A stretch of DNA of 64,000 nucleotides from JAJVIP01 sp964405835 (GTDB lineage: Bacteria > Elusimicrobiota > Elusimicrobia > F11): assembly GCA_964405835.1 (NCBI GenBank), contig CAYOPN010000004.1, positions 1 to 64,000 of the forward strand. Direction: 5' to 3'. Both the position numbers and the translations under genes were made by a program. Numbering within the stretch: the stretch's first letter is position 1; every line of letters starts with the position of its first letter. Below are positions 1 through 8,520 of the stretch, piece by piece. The notes under the pieces are model-generated. The model made no database searches, was not told the DNA's origin, and was given only the letters and a program-made list of their open reading frames with translations.

Positions 1-900
1 GTGACAATGTTGCTTTTTATATGCATTGTTCCAGCATCTGCCGTCAATGAGAATGCCGGCACAAGCGGCGCGCAATTTTTAAAGATCGGCGCGGGCGCAA
101 GGTCGACCGCGCTCGGAGACGCGTTTGTGGGCGTGGCCGACGACGTCAGCGCGGCCTATTACAACCCCGGCGGATTGGGACTCCTGGAAAAATCGGAATT
201 CCTCGCCATGCGCACCCAATATTTCCAAGGACTCGATTACAACTACGGAGCCTATGTGCATCCATTAAAAAAAGGCGCTATCGCTTTTTCCGCCGCCACT
301 TTGACCACCGATGAAATTTCAAGGCGCGGCAACGATGAATCCGTTCAAGGCACGTTCGAGAACCAAGACTCGGCCTACGCGCTCTCGTACGCGCGGCGCA
401 TGGGGGAAACATTCTCTCTCGGACTAACCGGCCGCTGGATCCGCCAGGAAATCGACAGCGCTTCCGCCAGCGCGTGGACCGGCGATGTCGGAATCATCAA
501 ACGTTTCACCGGCCGGCCTTACCGGCTCGGCCTGGCGGTGCGGCATTTTGGACAGGGCGTTAAATTTAATGAAGAAACGGACCCATTGCCGCTAACGGTG
601 GACGGAGGCGGCTCCTTGACCCTTTTTGATGACCGCTTGTTATTGGCGGCCGACGTGCGCAAATCCCGGGACAACGATGCGAAATTCGGCGTCGGCGCCG
701 AATACCGCCAAGGCCTTTTTGAGAACGTGCGCTTTGCGGGACGCCTCGGTTACAATTCCGCCAACACGGATGCGGAAGGGGCCAATGGAATATCGGTCGG
801 CGGGGGCCTCGGGTACAAAAAATTTGATTTTGATTTCGCTTGGATCCCGTTCGGCGACCTGGGCAACACCTTCCGCTACGCGGTGCACGCAAAGTTTTAA
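1..900 (+). CDS. PorV/PorQ-type (UPF0164) outer-membrane beta-barrel protein, possibly 5' truncated
   Basis: About 299 residues. A short hydrophobic start ending PASA is followed by the family signature in which a GAGARSTALGDAF stretch precedes AAYYNPGGLG. The rest is alternating polar and hydrophobic barrel strands, finishing with an aromatic-rich WIPFGDLGNTFRYAVHAKF end typical of outer-membrane barrels. In the PorV family such proteins sit in the outer membrane and can escort secreted proteins with C-terminal sorting domains. The visible GTG is the first base of the window and the leader is short, so the true start may lie upstream. It is one of three paralogues here (others at 11357 and 21515). 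The family call is firm. Its role is inferred. Confidence 0.8.
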   Translation: MTMLLFICIVPASAVNENAGTSGAQFLKIGAGARSTALGDAFVGVADDVSAAYYNPGGLGLLEKSEFLAMRTQYFQGLDYNYGAYVHPLKKGAIAFSAATLTTDEISRRGNDESVQGTFENQDSAYALSYARRMGETFSLGLTGRWIRQEIDSASASAWTGDVGIIKRFTGRPYRLGLAVRHFGQGVKFNEETDPLPLTVDGGGSLTLFDDRLLLAADVRKSRDNDAKFGVGAEYRQGLFENVRFAGRLGYNSANTDAEGANGISVGGGLGYKKFDFDFAWIPFGDLGNTFRYAVHAKF

Positions 901-936
901 CTTCCGCCGCCGTGGAGTTGTATACTCGCTCCACAA

Positions 937-1083
937 ATGTCCTCAACAAACCCTCTTAAATCAGTGATGTTTTTTCTTTATTGCCTGCTCGCTTTGACCG
1001 CCGTCGGCACCTCCATCAGCCACGCCTGGCACACGCACAAAGCCCTCAGCCGGGAAAAGAAACTCCTCACGTCCGCCTCTTAA
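937..1083 (+). CDS. Small single-helix membrane protein (48 aa), unrecognised
   Basis: An ATG opens a 48-codon frame between the PorV-like gene and the deacetylase-like gene. It encodes one hydrophobic helix, roughly residues 9-26, followed by a short basic tail (KALSREKKL). It ends just upstream of the GTG chosen for the next gene, so the three could be one transcript. No clear Shine-Dalgarno site is visible and no family is recognised. It could be a chance frame. The helix and the neat fit between genes are the only support. Confidence 0.35.
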   Translation: MSSTNPLKSVMFFLYCLLALTAVGTSISHAWHTHKALSREKKLLTSAS

Positions 1084-1094
1084 ATCGTTCCCCC

Positions 1095-3065
1095 GTGCGC
1101 TCTTCCAAATTCATTGTCTTAGGGTTGCTGTTATTGTCCATAGTTGGAACAGCGGTTTATTCCAGCGGACGGAAACCGGGACTTCAGCCGAAACCCAAAA
1201 GCGCCCCGAATATACCAGCCGATGAAATGGAGGCAACTCCCCCAGAAAAACAGGAACAAACCGCGGCCTGGTCGTCCCTGACCGTTTTTCTCGTTCTTCA
1301 CCCCGACGGCGAACCGCAAAAAATATTGGATTTTTTGCGCGCCCATCCGGACATGCGCATCACGCTCATTTTCCCGCCGAAATATTTTGACGATCCCGGC
1401 CGCCGGCCGCTTGCTCCGCAATTTTCCGTCCTGCAAAGTTCCGCAAACATCGAGATCGGTTTATCGCTCGACAATCAACCCATCTTGCCGTTGTTGGCCG
1501 ACTTGAACCTGGCCGGCGACAAAGCGCAAAAGTGGGGGTTCTCCTACACTTGGCCTGAAGATGTGGCGGCGCAGATAGCGCGTGGAAGCGGTAGATATCA
1601 GAAAAGATGGGGAACGCTGCCCGCCGGTTTTTATCCGCCGCATTTGGCGCTCTCGGAACAAGTGGTGCAGACCCTCAAACGCTTTCGTCTCAATTGGACC
1701 ATCGGAAAACCGCGCGAGGAATGGGGCGTCCAGTTTTATGGAGGCACGGCGCTCCTGGTGCCGCCGGCACCTCCCATCATCGATGAATTGACCTTGGGAT
1801 CCAAAGAGTGGGCCAACCAGATGGTCGAGTGGACACGGGACTATCCCTTCGTTCTGGTCGACACCACACAATTGGAAGATCCGCATGCCGAACAATATTT
1901 CCTGGAATTTCTGGCCAAACGGAAAGCCTCCCGGCTCATCGTGACGGGTCAGGAACTGGTGACCGCTCTCCGCAATGAATTCTCGCTGCCGGACGGAGCG
2001 GAACCTTTCGACAACGACTATTCCGGCTGGGTCGCCACGTCGCAGCAGAAACGGGCCTGGACCGCATTGGCCGACGCGCGCAAAGTGGTCGACACCTATC
2101 AAAGCTCGGGACGCGCCGATCTCAAACGCTTGGACGCCGCCGTGGAAGAGATGTGCAACGCCCAGGGCGGGGAATTCCTTTTGAATTTGGGCGCGAACGC
2201 TGGAAGCGGCACGGTCGACATCGCGGCCGGAGAACGCAATTTTCTCGCCACGCTGGCCAATGTGTACCGGCTCTGCGGCGTGGCGGTCCCGCCCAATCTA
2301 AACACTTGGTTCGCGACCCGTACCTGGCAAAAGGCAGTATCAAAAACAGCACTAAATGACGGCCCGTTTTTTACGGAAGGCGCCCAAAGTCTTATTTGGA
2401 ATGATCCGAAAGCAGACGACCTCGGCGCGGGCCAATTGGTGTATCCGGTGGGGAACCATCCGAAAGGGATGTTCGATCTTCGCGAGTTCACGATTTCGTG
2501 GGACGAAAACGACGTCACGCTGACGGCCAACGTTTTGGAAGCGTTCACAGGAAAATCTCCTGCATTGGTGCCGATGCTGGACATTTATATTGACGTGAAC
2601 CGCTTGCCGGACGCAGGGAACACATCCGCTTTGCGCAAGCGCGGCAACACCTCTATTTCACGCGAAGCGGCCTGGGAATACGCGGTGGCGTTGTCTGCCA
2701 AAGCGGCGGCGCTATATCAAGCGGTGCCCGGCGACAGTCCGCGATTGCTGGGCGTCAAAGCCGTAAATCCGAAGGGCCGGACATTCTCAGTTTCATTCCC
2801 GCGTTCCCAATTGCGCGGTAAACCCAAAAGCTGGCGGATTTCAGCTGGCCTCTTGTCGACCGAGAACACGCGCCGCCAACAAGAAGAACCGGTCCCGGCC
2901 CCGATATTGGTAACGGCAACAGAAAAAAATTTGGGAGGCGCTCCATCAAGCCACGTGACACCGTATATCGACTTGCTGGACGAATCGGAAGAAGATCAAA
3001 CTGGCCGCTTCCAGACGGGCAATCAAACTGGTCAACTTGCTTTGCCGTTTGTTGAGGCACAATAA
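1095..3065 (+). CDS. Secreted polysaccharide-deacetylase-like protein with glucodextranase-type C-terminal domain
   Basis: The GTG at 1095 is preferred over frame openings further upstream because it begins directly before a signal or anchor helix (KFIVLGLLLLSIVGTAVY). Residues about 55-300 resemble a NodB/GH57-like barrel used on polysaccharides (FLVLHPDGEPQKILDFL, IEIGLSLDNQP, GFYPPHLALS). The last 230 residues, starting DPKADDLGAGQLVYPVG and including FDLREFTISWDENDVTL and LDIYIDVN, match the SLH-like binding module found at the end of glucodextranase and GH57 enzymes. The likely site is the periplasm or cell surface, acting on a glucan or cell-wall glycan. Catalytic residues cannot be assigned with certainty, so substrate and reaction are open. 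Confidence 0.55.
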   Translation: MRSSKFIVLGLLLLSIVGTAVYSSGRKPGLQPKPKSAPNIPADEMEATPPEKQEQTAAWSSLTVFLVLHPDGEPQKILDFLRAHPDMRITLIFPPKYFDDPGRRPLAPQFSVLQSSANIEIGLSLDNQPILPLLADLNLAGDKAQKWGFSYTWPEDVAAQIARGSGRYQKRWGTLPAGFYPPHLALSEQVVQTLKRFRLNWTIGKPREEWGVQFYGGTALLVPPAPPIIDELTLGSKEWANQMVEWTRDYPFVLVDTTQLEDPHAEQYFLEFLAKRKASRLIVTGQELVTALRNEFSLPDGAEPFDNDYSGWVATSQQKRAWTALADARKVVDTYQSSGRADLKRLDAAVEEMCNAQGGEFLLNLGANAGSGTVDIAAGERNFLATLANVYRLCGVAVPPNLNTWFATRTWQKAVSKTALNDGPFFTEGAQSLIWNDPKADDLGAGQLVYPVGNHPKGMFDLREFTISWDENDVTLTANVLEAFTGKSPALVPMLDIYIDVNRLPDAGNTSALRKRGNTSISREAAWEYAVALSAKAAALYQAVPGDSPRLLGVKAVNPKGRTFSVSFPRSQLRGKPKSWRISAGLLSTENTRRQQEEPVPAPILVTATEKNLGGAPSSHVTPYIDLLDESEEDQTGRFQTGNQTGQLALPFVEAQ

Positions 3066-3083
3066 GGTGGGAAAATTCAAAAG

Positions 3084-3156
3084 TGGAGCTGATCGGGATC
3101 GAACCGACGACCTCCTGCATGCCATGCAGGCGCTCTCCCAGCTGAGCTACAGCCCC
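3084..3156 (-). tRNA. tRNA-Ala (anticodon GGC)
   Basis: Read on the minus strand, a 73-nt cloverleaf begins GGGGCTGTAGCTC and ends CAGCTCCA. The acceptor stem has the G3:U70 wobble that identifies alanine tRNAs. The anticodon stem CCTGC/GCAGG closes the loop ATGGCAT, giving anticodon GGC. The T arm carries GTTCGATCC. No CCA is encoded, and the next bases on the minus strand are CTTTTGAATTTTC. It stands alone, antisense to the flanking genes. Confidence 0.95.
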
Positions 3157-3229
3157 GTATTTCGGGCAGCACCATCAGCACTCATAATCGAGTGGTGCAG
3201 CCCCAAGGGTCGCGGACAGTAACAAATTT

Positions 3230-3808
3230 ATGATGAAAATTCTCAGTGGCAGCGCCCGCGGGCGGCGCATTAAAACTCTTCCTAAAGATCCGCTGGTCCG
3301 GCCGATTTTGGCCCGCATCAAAAAATCCGTGTTTGATATTTTGCGTTTCCGTATGAAAGGAAGCCGTTTTTTGGATTTGTACGCGGGCACGGGCGCGGTG
3401 GGACTGGAAGCGCTGTCCGAAGGCGCGGCCTCCGCGGTTTTCGTCGAGCAAGATCCCAAGTGCGTTAAGTTGATCCATGAAAACATCGACCACTTCAAAT
3501 TCAACGAACAAGCCGAAGTGTTCCGGCTGAACGCCACGCAAGACCTTTCGCCGCTGCCGAAACCGTTCGATTTGATTTTTATGGGGCCACCTTATATCGA
3601 TGCCGCTAAAAACATGATCAAACTTGTTCAGCCGACGATCGATGCCATCCACAAAGCCGGCCTGCTGGCGCCAAACGGGATCATCATCGCGCAGCACCAC
3701 AAAAGCGAAAAAGTGGAGTCCACCGCCGCTTTCGAAATACGGCGCGAAGAAAACTACAGCGAAACCATCGTCACGTTTCTAAAAGAGCCCAAGCAGCCTG
3801 AAGCTTGA
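3230..3808 (+). CDS. rsmD: RsmD-like 16S rRNA (guanine-N2) methyltransferase with altered motifs
   Basis: A 192-residue Rossmann-fold SAM methyltransferase. ILSGSARGRRIKTLP at the start and DLYAGTGAVGLEALSEGA (SAM-binding motif I) followed by VFVEQD are the RsmD pattern. Known RsmD enzymes methylate N2 of G966 in 16S rRNA. Two normally conserved sites differ. The RPTxDRVRE element reads RPILARIKK, and the catalytic motif DPP(F/Y) reads GPPY (residues about 118-121). The enzyme may therefore be weak, retargeted or inactive. The stop overlaps the ATG of the nuclease gene by one base, so the two are probably co-translated. ATGATG gives two equivalent starts. Confidence 0.82.
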   Translation: MMKILSGSARGRRIKTLPKDPLVRPILARIKKSVFDILRFRMKGSRFLDLYAGTGAVGLEALSEGAASAVFVEQDPKCVKLIHENIDHFKFNEQAEVFRLNATQDLSPLPKPFDLIFMGPPYIDAAKNMIKLVQPTIDAIHKAGLLAPNGIIIAQHHKSEKVESTAAFEIRREENYSETIVTFLKEPKQPEA

Positions 3809-4530
3809 TGGAAAAAGTCGAGATCTCGCATTCGCGGGTGCAGTCCTACCAACGCTGCCCCTGGCTTTACAATCTGGTTTACAACGAAGGCTGGCGCGCC
3901 GGCCCTTCCGCGCCCGCGGCGTTCGGCCAATCCATTCACCGCGCGCTCGACGCCTATCTCGCGAAAACGAACACCGATTTATCGTTGGAGCGGCTACTGG
4001 AATTTTTTGACGAACATTGGGTGAACGAAGGATTTAAAAACCCGCAAGAAACCATGGAAGCCTACGAACGCGGCCGGCAGATATTGACCAATTTCCATGC
4101 GATCGATCACAAGCGGACGTCAGAAGTTGTCGGGACCGAAGTTGAATTTAACGAGGAAATCGCGCCGGGCGTCCATTTCCGCGGCACGATTGACCGGTTT
4201 GACCGCCATCCGGACGGTTCGCACGAGATTATCGAGTACAAAACCCAGCCGGCGTGGCCGGCCGAACGGATTTCCAATGACCGGCAGATGACTTTTTACG
4301 CGCTGGGCCTTCGAAAAAAAGTGGGAAAGGGACCGCTCAAACTGACCTATTATTTTCTATCGTCCGGCACCTCGGCAGCGACAACCCGCACCGAAACCCA
4401 ATTGGAGGAAGCGCACGCCTTGATTCTCAACACCGCTGAAAAAATCCGGAACAAAATTTTTGTGCCCAACCACGCGTCTTGCGCCAAGTGCGAGTTCGCG
4501 CGGCGGTGCGTCAATTACAAACCGCAATGA
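3808..4530 (+). CDS. PD-(D/E)XK nuclease, RecB/Cas4-like with Fe-S cysteines
   Basis: Started at the ATG overlapping the rsmD stop (TGATG), giving 240 residues. The nuclease core shows GTIDRF (active-site Asp) followed by EIIEYKTQ (E-x-K) and a conserved Q in DRQMTFYALGL. Cys17 (QRCPW) plus three C-terminal cysteines (CAKC, then C234) match the four-cysteine 4Fe-4S pattern of AddB, Cas4 and related PDDEXK_1 enzymes. Such proteins cut or resect DNA ends. No cas or helicase genes are near, so a CRISPR role is not indicated. It is more likely a stand-alone repair nuclease. The stop overlaps argB (ATGA). Confidence 0.8.
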   Translation: MEKVEISHSRVQSYQRCPWLYNLVYNEGWRAGPSAPAAFGQSIHRALDAYLAKTNTDLSLERLLEFFDEHWVNEGFKNPQETMEAYERGRQILTNFHAIDHKRTSEVVGTEVEFNEEIAPGVHFRGTIDRFDRHPDGSHEIIEYKTQPAWPAERISNDRQMTFYALGLRKKVGKGPLKLTYYFLSSGTSAATTRTETQLEEAHALILNTAEKIRNKIFVPNHASCAKCEFARRCVNYKPQ

Positions 4531-5276
4531 AAAGGCCCTGGGTCATCAAAGCGGGCGGTGAATTGATGGTGGAAGGTCCCGTCCGGAAAAAAGTCCTCGC
4601 CCATCTAACACGGCTTCAAAAAAATCATCCGATTGTTTTCGTGCACGGCGGCGGCCCTCAAATCGAGCAGGAGTTGTTGCGGAACAAAATTCCGACGCGG
4701 TTTATTAAAGGACGGAGGTTCACGTCGCCGCAAGCGATGGTCCATGTGGAACGGGTGCTCAGCGGTCAAATCAACAAAGGCATCGCCGCCGAACTCGCCT
4801 CCAAAGGAACGGCAGCGGTGGGACTTTCGTGCCGGGACGGAAAAATCGTAACGGCCAAACCGGTTCCAGGCCTCGGCCGGGCGGCGAAGCCGGTCGTCAT
4901 CAATATCGATTTGCTGAAAACGCTGCTTATGGATGGTTTCTTGCCCGTGGTTTCGTCGGTTGGCTCCGATGCAACAGGACATGCGGTTAATATCAATGCT
5001 GACGACGTGGCCAGCGCGCTGGCAATAAAACTCAAAGCGGAAAATCTGATTTTCTTGACAAATATCTCCGGCGTGCTGGACCAACAGAAAAAAAGAATTC
5101 CTCTTTTAAAAACGGGGAAAATCGACGCGTTGATCAAAAAGGCCGTTATTACCGGCGGCATGATCCCGAAAGTCCAATCGGCGCGGGCGGCCATCCGGAA
5201 AGGCGTCGGCGAAGTGGACATCGTTAACGGAAAATTCGGCATCGACTTCAAATACGGGACACGCATTTGTGAATAA
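4527..5276 (+). CDS. argB: Acetylglutamate kinase
   Basis: ArgB phosphorylates N-acetyl-L-glutamate, the second step of arginine or ornithine synthesis. The start is the ATG in the ATGA overlap with the nuclease gene, placing the glycine-rich KAGGELM eight residues in. Also visible are FVHGGGPQIEQEL (substrate and ATP site), VGLSCRDGKIVTA, NINADDVASALA and the C-terminal TGGMIPKVQSA. These are the standard amino-acid-kinase landmarks, and 249 residues is normal. It is followed by a palindromic repeat and then argD, the next-but-one enzyme of the pathway. argC and argJ are not in the window. Confidence 0.9.
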   Translation: MKRPWVIKAGGELMVEGPVRKKVLAHLTRLQKNHPIVFVHGGGPQIEQELLRNKIPTRFIKGRRFTSPQAMVHVERVLSGQINKGIAAELASKGTAAVGLSCRDGKIVTAKPVPGLGRAAKPVVINIDLLKTLLMDGFLPVVSSVGSDATGHAVNINADDVASALAIKLKAENLIFLTNISGVLDQQKKRIPLLKTGKIDALIKKAVITGGMIPKVQSARAAIRKGVGEVDIVNGKFGIDFKYGTRICE

Positions 5277-5279
5277 CCC

Positions 5280-5369
5280 CGTCATCCCGGCGAAAGCCGG
5301 GATCCAGGCTTTAAACATGAATTTAAAGACAGGTTTGAAACCTGGGCCCCGGCTTTCGCCGGGGTGACG
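5280..5369. repeat. Dispersed palindromic element, copy 1 (90 bp)
   Basis: Outer arms beginning CGTCATCCCGGCGAAAGC and ending GGCTTTCGCCGGGGTGACG are near-perfect inverted repeats of about 28 bases. Each arm is itself a hairpin (CCCGGC-GAAA-GCCGGG and CCCCGGC-TTTC-GCCGGGG). The copy fills the argB-argD gap and ends 17 bases before the argD ATG. Read on the minus strand it encodes MFKAWIPAFAGMT. Confidence 0.9.
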
Positions 5370-5386
5370 GCGGGGGAACAGAATTT

Positions 5387-6574
5387 ATGGAAAATCCATT
5401 CTTAAAAACTGAACTGAAACATTTTCTGCACACGTTCAAACGGCAACCGCTCTGGCTCGTGAAAGCAAAAGGCAGTTATGTTTGGGACAAAAACGGCCGG
5501 AAATATTTGGATTTCTTCTCTGGGCTCGCGGTTTGCGGCGTTGGGCATAACAACAGCAAAGTCGTAAAAGCCGTCCAGAAACAAGCTGCCAACCTGATCC
5601 ATTCCTCTAATTTCTTCTACACCACTCCTCAAATGGAACTTGCTGAAGCGTTGACGGCGCGTTACGCCGGCTCAAAAGTGTTCTTTTCCAATTCGGGCGC
5701 CGAAGCGAACGAACTGGCCATTAAGTTGGCGCGGCTCTGGGCCACAAGAAACAACAAGGCGGGGCGGGAGATCATTACGTTTGAAAATGCTTTCCACGGC
5801 CGGACATTGGCCACCACCACCGCCAGTTGGGGACGGAGCCGGTCGAACGACGTATTTGAACCACTCCCGGAAGGTTTCGTCCAAGCGCCTTTCAATAACC
5901 TGGGAAAAACCGAATCATTGGTATCCAACAACACCATCGCAATCATGCTCGAACCAATTCAAGGCGAAGGCGGCATCAACATTGCGTCACGCGAATTTTT
6001 GGCTGGATTGGCAGACCTTTGCAGGAAAAACAATCTCTTGCTTATCATGGACGAAGTGCAATCCGGCATGGGAAGGACCGGGAAGTTTTTTGCGTTTGAG
6101 CATTTTGGACTAAAACCCGACATCGTCACGCTTGCCAAAGGGCTGGCGGGGGGGATGCCGCTCGGCGCCACGCTCGCGCAAGAACACGTCGCCAAATGGA
6201 TGGTGCCGGGCCTGCACGGCTCCACTTTCGGCGGAAACCCCGTTGCTTGCGCGGCCGCGATAGAAGTATTAAAACTCCTGCCGCCTCGGGCGCTTCGATC
6301 GATTGAAAAAACCGGCGAAGCCCTCAAGCAGACCCTTTCCCAGTTCTCAAAATTCCCATCCGTTAAGGCCATTCGCTCGTTTGGTTTGATGGTGGGCATA
6401 GAGCTCCAAGAAAACGGCGATGCCTATGTTCAGTTGGCGCGTGAAAAAGGTCTTCTTATTAATTGCACCCAGGGCAACGTGCTGCGGTTTTTGCCGCCGT
6501 ATTTCATTTCGCAATCCGAGTTAAAGCAAGGTTTTAAAATTCTGCGTTCCGTTTTCGAAACGCTAAACAAGTAA
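5387..6574 (+). CDS. argD: Acetylornithine aminotransferase
   Basis: A class-III PLP aminotransferase of 395 residues, the usual length. Recognisable parts are LDFFSGLAVCGVGHNN near the start, FFSNSGAEANELAIKLAR, the PLP-stacking motif ENAFHGRT, the Asp in LLLIMDEVQSGMGRTG, and the Schiff-base lysine at about K251 in VTLAKGLAGG, followed by HGSTFGGNP. ArgD converts N-acetylglutamate semialdehyde and glutamate to acetylornithine and often also acts on succinyl-diaminopimelate in lysine and cell-wall synthesis. Both activities are plausible here. A GGGGGAA stretch directly after the repeat element serves as ribosome site. It is 15 bases upstream of eno. Confidence 0.9.
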   Translation: MENPFLKTELKHFLHTFKRQPLWLVKAKGSYVWDKNGRKYLDFFSGLAVCGVGHNNSKVVKAVQKQAANLIHSSNFFYTTPQMELAEALTARYAGSKVFFSNSGAEANELAIKLARLWATRNNKAGREIITFENAFHGRTLATTTASWGRSRSNDVFEPLPEGFVQAPFNNLGKTESLVSNNTIAIMLEPIQGEGGINIASREFLAGLADLCRKNNLLLIMDEVQSGMGRTGKFFAFEHFGLKPDIVTLAKGLAGGMPLGATLAQEHVAKWMVPGLHGSTFGGNPVACAAAIEVLKLLPPRALRSIEKTGEALKQTLSQFSKFPSVKAIRSFGLMVGIELQENGDAYVQLAREKGLLINCTQGNVLRFLPPYFISQSELKQGFKILRSVFETLNK

Positions 6575-6589
6575 GAGGATAGAAAGGCC

Positions 6590-7939
6590 ATGGCCAAGAA
6601 GAAAAAGTCGCTCCGATTTTCATCGAAGGGCAACCGTCGCGGAAAGATCGTAATGATCAAAGCGCGCGAAATCCTGGACTCCCGCGGCAACCCGACGGTC
6701 GAAGTTGACGTGATCCTCTCGGACGGCAGCATCGGCCGCGCGGCCGTTCCTTCCGGCGCTTCCACCGGAGCGCACGAAGCGCTCGAGATGCGCGACGGCG
6801 ATTCCCATCGCTACAATGGAAAAGGGACTCTAAAAGTCGTCCACAACGTCGAAGCCAAAATTTCTCCGGCCCTCAAAGGCCAGGACGCCTCCAACCAAAT
6901 CGCCATCGATGAACGCTTGATCCAACTCGACGGCACCCCGAACAAAGCCAACTTGGGCGCGAACGCCATCCTCGGCGTCTCGCTCGCCTGCGCCCGCGCC
7001 GGCGCCTCATCCAAAGGACTTTCTCTTTACCAGCACATCCGCGAGTCGTTCGGCTACGAGCGCAAACCGCTCGTGATGCCGGTGCCCCTCATGAACGTTC
7101 TGAACGGCGGCGCGCATGCGGATAATAACGTGGACATCCAGGAATTCATGATCGTCCCGGTCAAAGGCCCGTCGTTCCGCGACGCGCTCCGCGCCGGCGC
7201 CGAAGTTTTCCATGCGCTCAAAAAGATCCTTCATTCCAAGAACCTCGCAACCTCGGTCGGAGACGAAGGTGGCTTTGCGCCGAACTTGTCCTCCAACGAA
7301 GAAGCACTTGAACTGCTCTGCCAAGCCATCACGGCCGCCGGTTACAAACCAGGCAAAGACGTGCTGCTCGCGCTCGATGTGGCTTCCAACGAACTCTATT
7401 CCAAAGGCAAATACACGCTGGAAGGCGAGAAAGGCTCTCCGTCGCTCTCCTCCAAGGAAATGGTCGGTTTCTACGCGAAATGGCTCAAGGACTACCCGAT
7501 TGTTTCGATCGAAGACGGCCTTTTCGAGGATGATTGGGATGGCTGGAAGACCTTTACCGATGAACTCGGCAAACGCCTGCAATTGGTAGGGGACGATCTG
7601 TTTGTGACAAACACACAACGGCTGCAAGAAGGCATCAACCGCGGCGTGGGTAATGCGATCTTGATCAAAGTGAACCAGATCGGAAGCTTGACCGAGACCA
7701 TCCGCGCGATCCAATTGGCCACCAAACACGGTTACCGCTCGATTATTTCACATCGGTCCGGCGAGACCGAAGATTCTTTCATCGCCGATTTGGCGGTCGC
7801 CACTGGCGCCGGCCAGATCAAGACCGGCTCCGCTTCGCGCTCGGACCGCATGGCCAAATACAACCAGTTGCTTCGCTTGGAAGAAGAGCTCGGACGCCGC
7901 GTCAGTTTCCCGGGCCACCATATTTTCGGGGCGAACTAA
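6590..7939 (+). CDS. eno: Enolase
   Basis: Enolase interconverts 2-phosphoglycerate and phosphoenolpyruvate. The core is fully conserved: AREILDSRGNPTVEVDV, SGASTGAHEALE, NVDIQEFMIVP, SVGDEGGFAPNL, SIEDGLFEDDWDGW, LVGDDLFVTN, LIKVNQIGSLTET and SHRSGETEDSFIADLAVA. The upstream ATG (6590) adds a basic tail of about 21 residues (MAKKKKSLRF...). It has a better ribosome site (AGAGGA about ten bases ahead). The ATG at 6653 would give the conventional N-terminus and has GGAAAG ahead. The choice between the two is uncertain. It forms a run with the ftsB-like gene, only nine bases downstream. Confidence 0.96.
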   Translation: MAKKKKSLRFSSKGNRRGKIVMIKAREILDSRGNPTVEVDVILSDGSIGRAAVPSGASTGAHEALEMRDGDSHRYNGKGTLKVVHNVEAKISPALKGQDASNQIAIDERLIQLDGTPNKANLGANAILGVSLACARAGASSKGLSLYQHIRESFGYERKPLVMPVPLMNVLNGGAHADNNVDIQEFMIVPVKGPSFRDALRAGAEVFHALKKILHSKNLATSVGDEGGFAPNLSSNEEALELLCQAITAAGYKPGKDVLLALDVASNELYSKGKYTLEGEKGSPSLSSKEMVGFYAKWLKDYPIVSIEDGLFEDDWDGWKTFTDELGKRLQLVGDDLFVTNTQRLQEGINRGVGNAILIKVNQIGSLTETIRAIQLATKHGYRSIISHRSGETEDSFIADLAVATGAGQIKTGSASRSDRMAKYNQLLRLEEELGRRVSFPGHHIFGAN

Positions 7940-7948
7940 GGGGAAACG

Positions 7949-8224
7949 TTGGACAAAAAAAAGAAAACCTGGATCATCATCGGCGGGTGCGTTCTCGTCC
8001 TGCTGAGTTTTCTTTTAAGTGACAGCGTCCGCCACACCTTTACCCGCAAGCGCGCCATCCGCGCCGCGGAAGCGGAACTCGCGCGCCTGACCCAAGAGGC
8101 CGAAGAAGCCCGGCAGCAAATCACCAACCTTGAAACCAACCCCAAAGCCACCGAGCGGCTCGTCCGCAAGGAACTCGGCTATCTAAAACCCGGCGAAAAA
8201 GAAGTGCGTTTCGTCAACAAATGA
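7949..8224 (+). CDS. ftsB: FtsB/DivIC-like septum protein
   Basis: 91 residues with a basic start, one membrane helix (about residues 8-24), a coiled coil (residues 30-65) and a C-terminal RKELGYLKPGEKEVRFV patch. This is the layout of FtsB/DivIC proteins, which tie FtsL and FtsQ into the divisome. The start is TTG with an excellent site, AAGGGGAAACG, directly before it. Finding ftsB immediately after eno is the usual neighbourhood in many bacteria and supports the call. The stop overlaps the next ATG by four bases. Confidence 0.8.
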   Translation: MDKKKKTWIIIGGCVLVLLSFLLSDSVRHTFTRKRAIRAAEAELARLTQEAEEARQQITNLETNPKATERLVRKELGYLKPGEKEVRFVNK

Positions 8225-8520
8225 CCGTTTACGTCAATTGCCCCTGCTGCAGCGCGATGTTGGAGGTGGACGTTGAAGACGGACGCGTGGTCAACAAATG
8301 GAACGCATCCGAGCGCAGCAAGTCCGGCGAGGACAAAATGAAGGCCGCCTTACTGAAGATGGAAGAAGACAAGAGGAAGCGGGAAAGTTTGCTCGAAAAC
8401 ACCAAGTCAAACTTGGAAGCAAAGAAGAAGCGGATGGACGAGGTTTTTAAGAAGGAAGTTGAGAAGATTAAAAAAGACGGACTGGGAGAGAAACCGCTTA
8501 CGCCTTTCGACCTGGATTGA
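8221..8520 (+). CDS. Small zinc-ribbon/coiled-coil protein, unknown function
   Basis: 99 residues. The start carries a CPCC cysteine pair (VNCPCCSAMLEVDVEDG) like a rudimentary zinc ribbon. The rest is a highly charged helix likely to form a coiled coil (about residues 35-85). It overlaps the ftsB-like gene by ATGA, so it is translationally coupled to it. Its last 23 bases overlap the end of the convergent gene on the other strand. The family is not recognised. Binding of metal is inferred only from the cysteines. Confidence 0.7.
   Translation: MTVYVNCPCCSAMLEVDVEDGRVVNKWNASERSKSGEDKMKAALLKMEEDKRKRESLLENTKSNLEAKKKRMDEVFKKEVEKIKKDGLGEKPLTPFDLD

Noticed and set aside
3037..3222. Plus-strand open frame reading GADRDRTDDLLHAM...
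   Set aside because: It is the antisense translation of tRNA-Ala, a well-known false gene.
3808..4530. Cas4 of a CRISPR system
   Set aside because: No cas genes, repeats or spacers in the window. The nuclease is coupled to rsmD and argB.
5106..5318. Minus-strand frame beginning MFKAWIPAFAGMT near argB
   Set aside because: Translation of repeat copy 1 continuing antisense into argB. No independent support.
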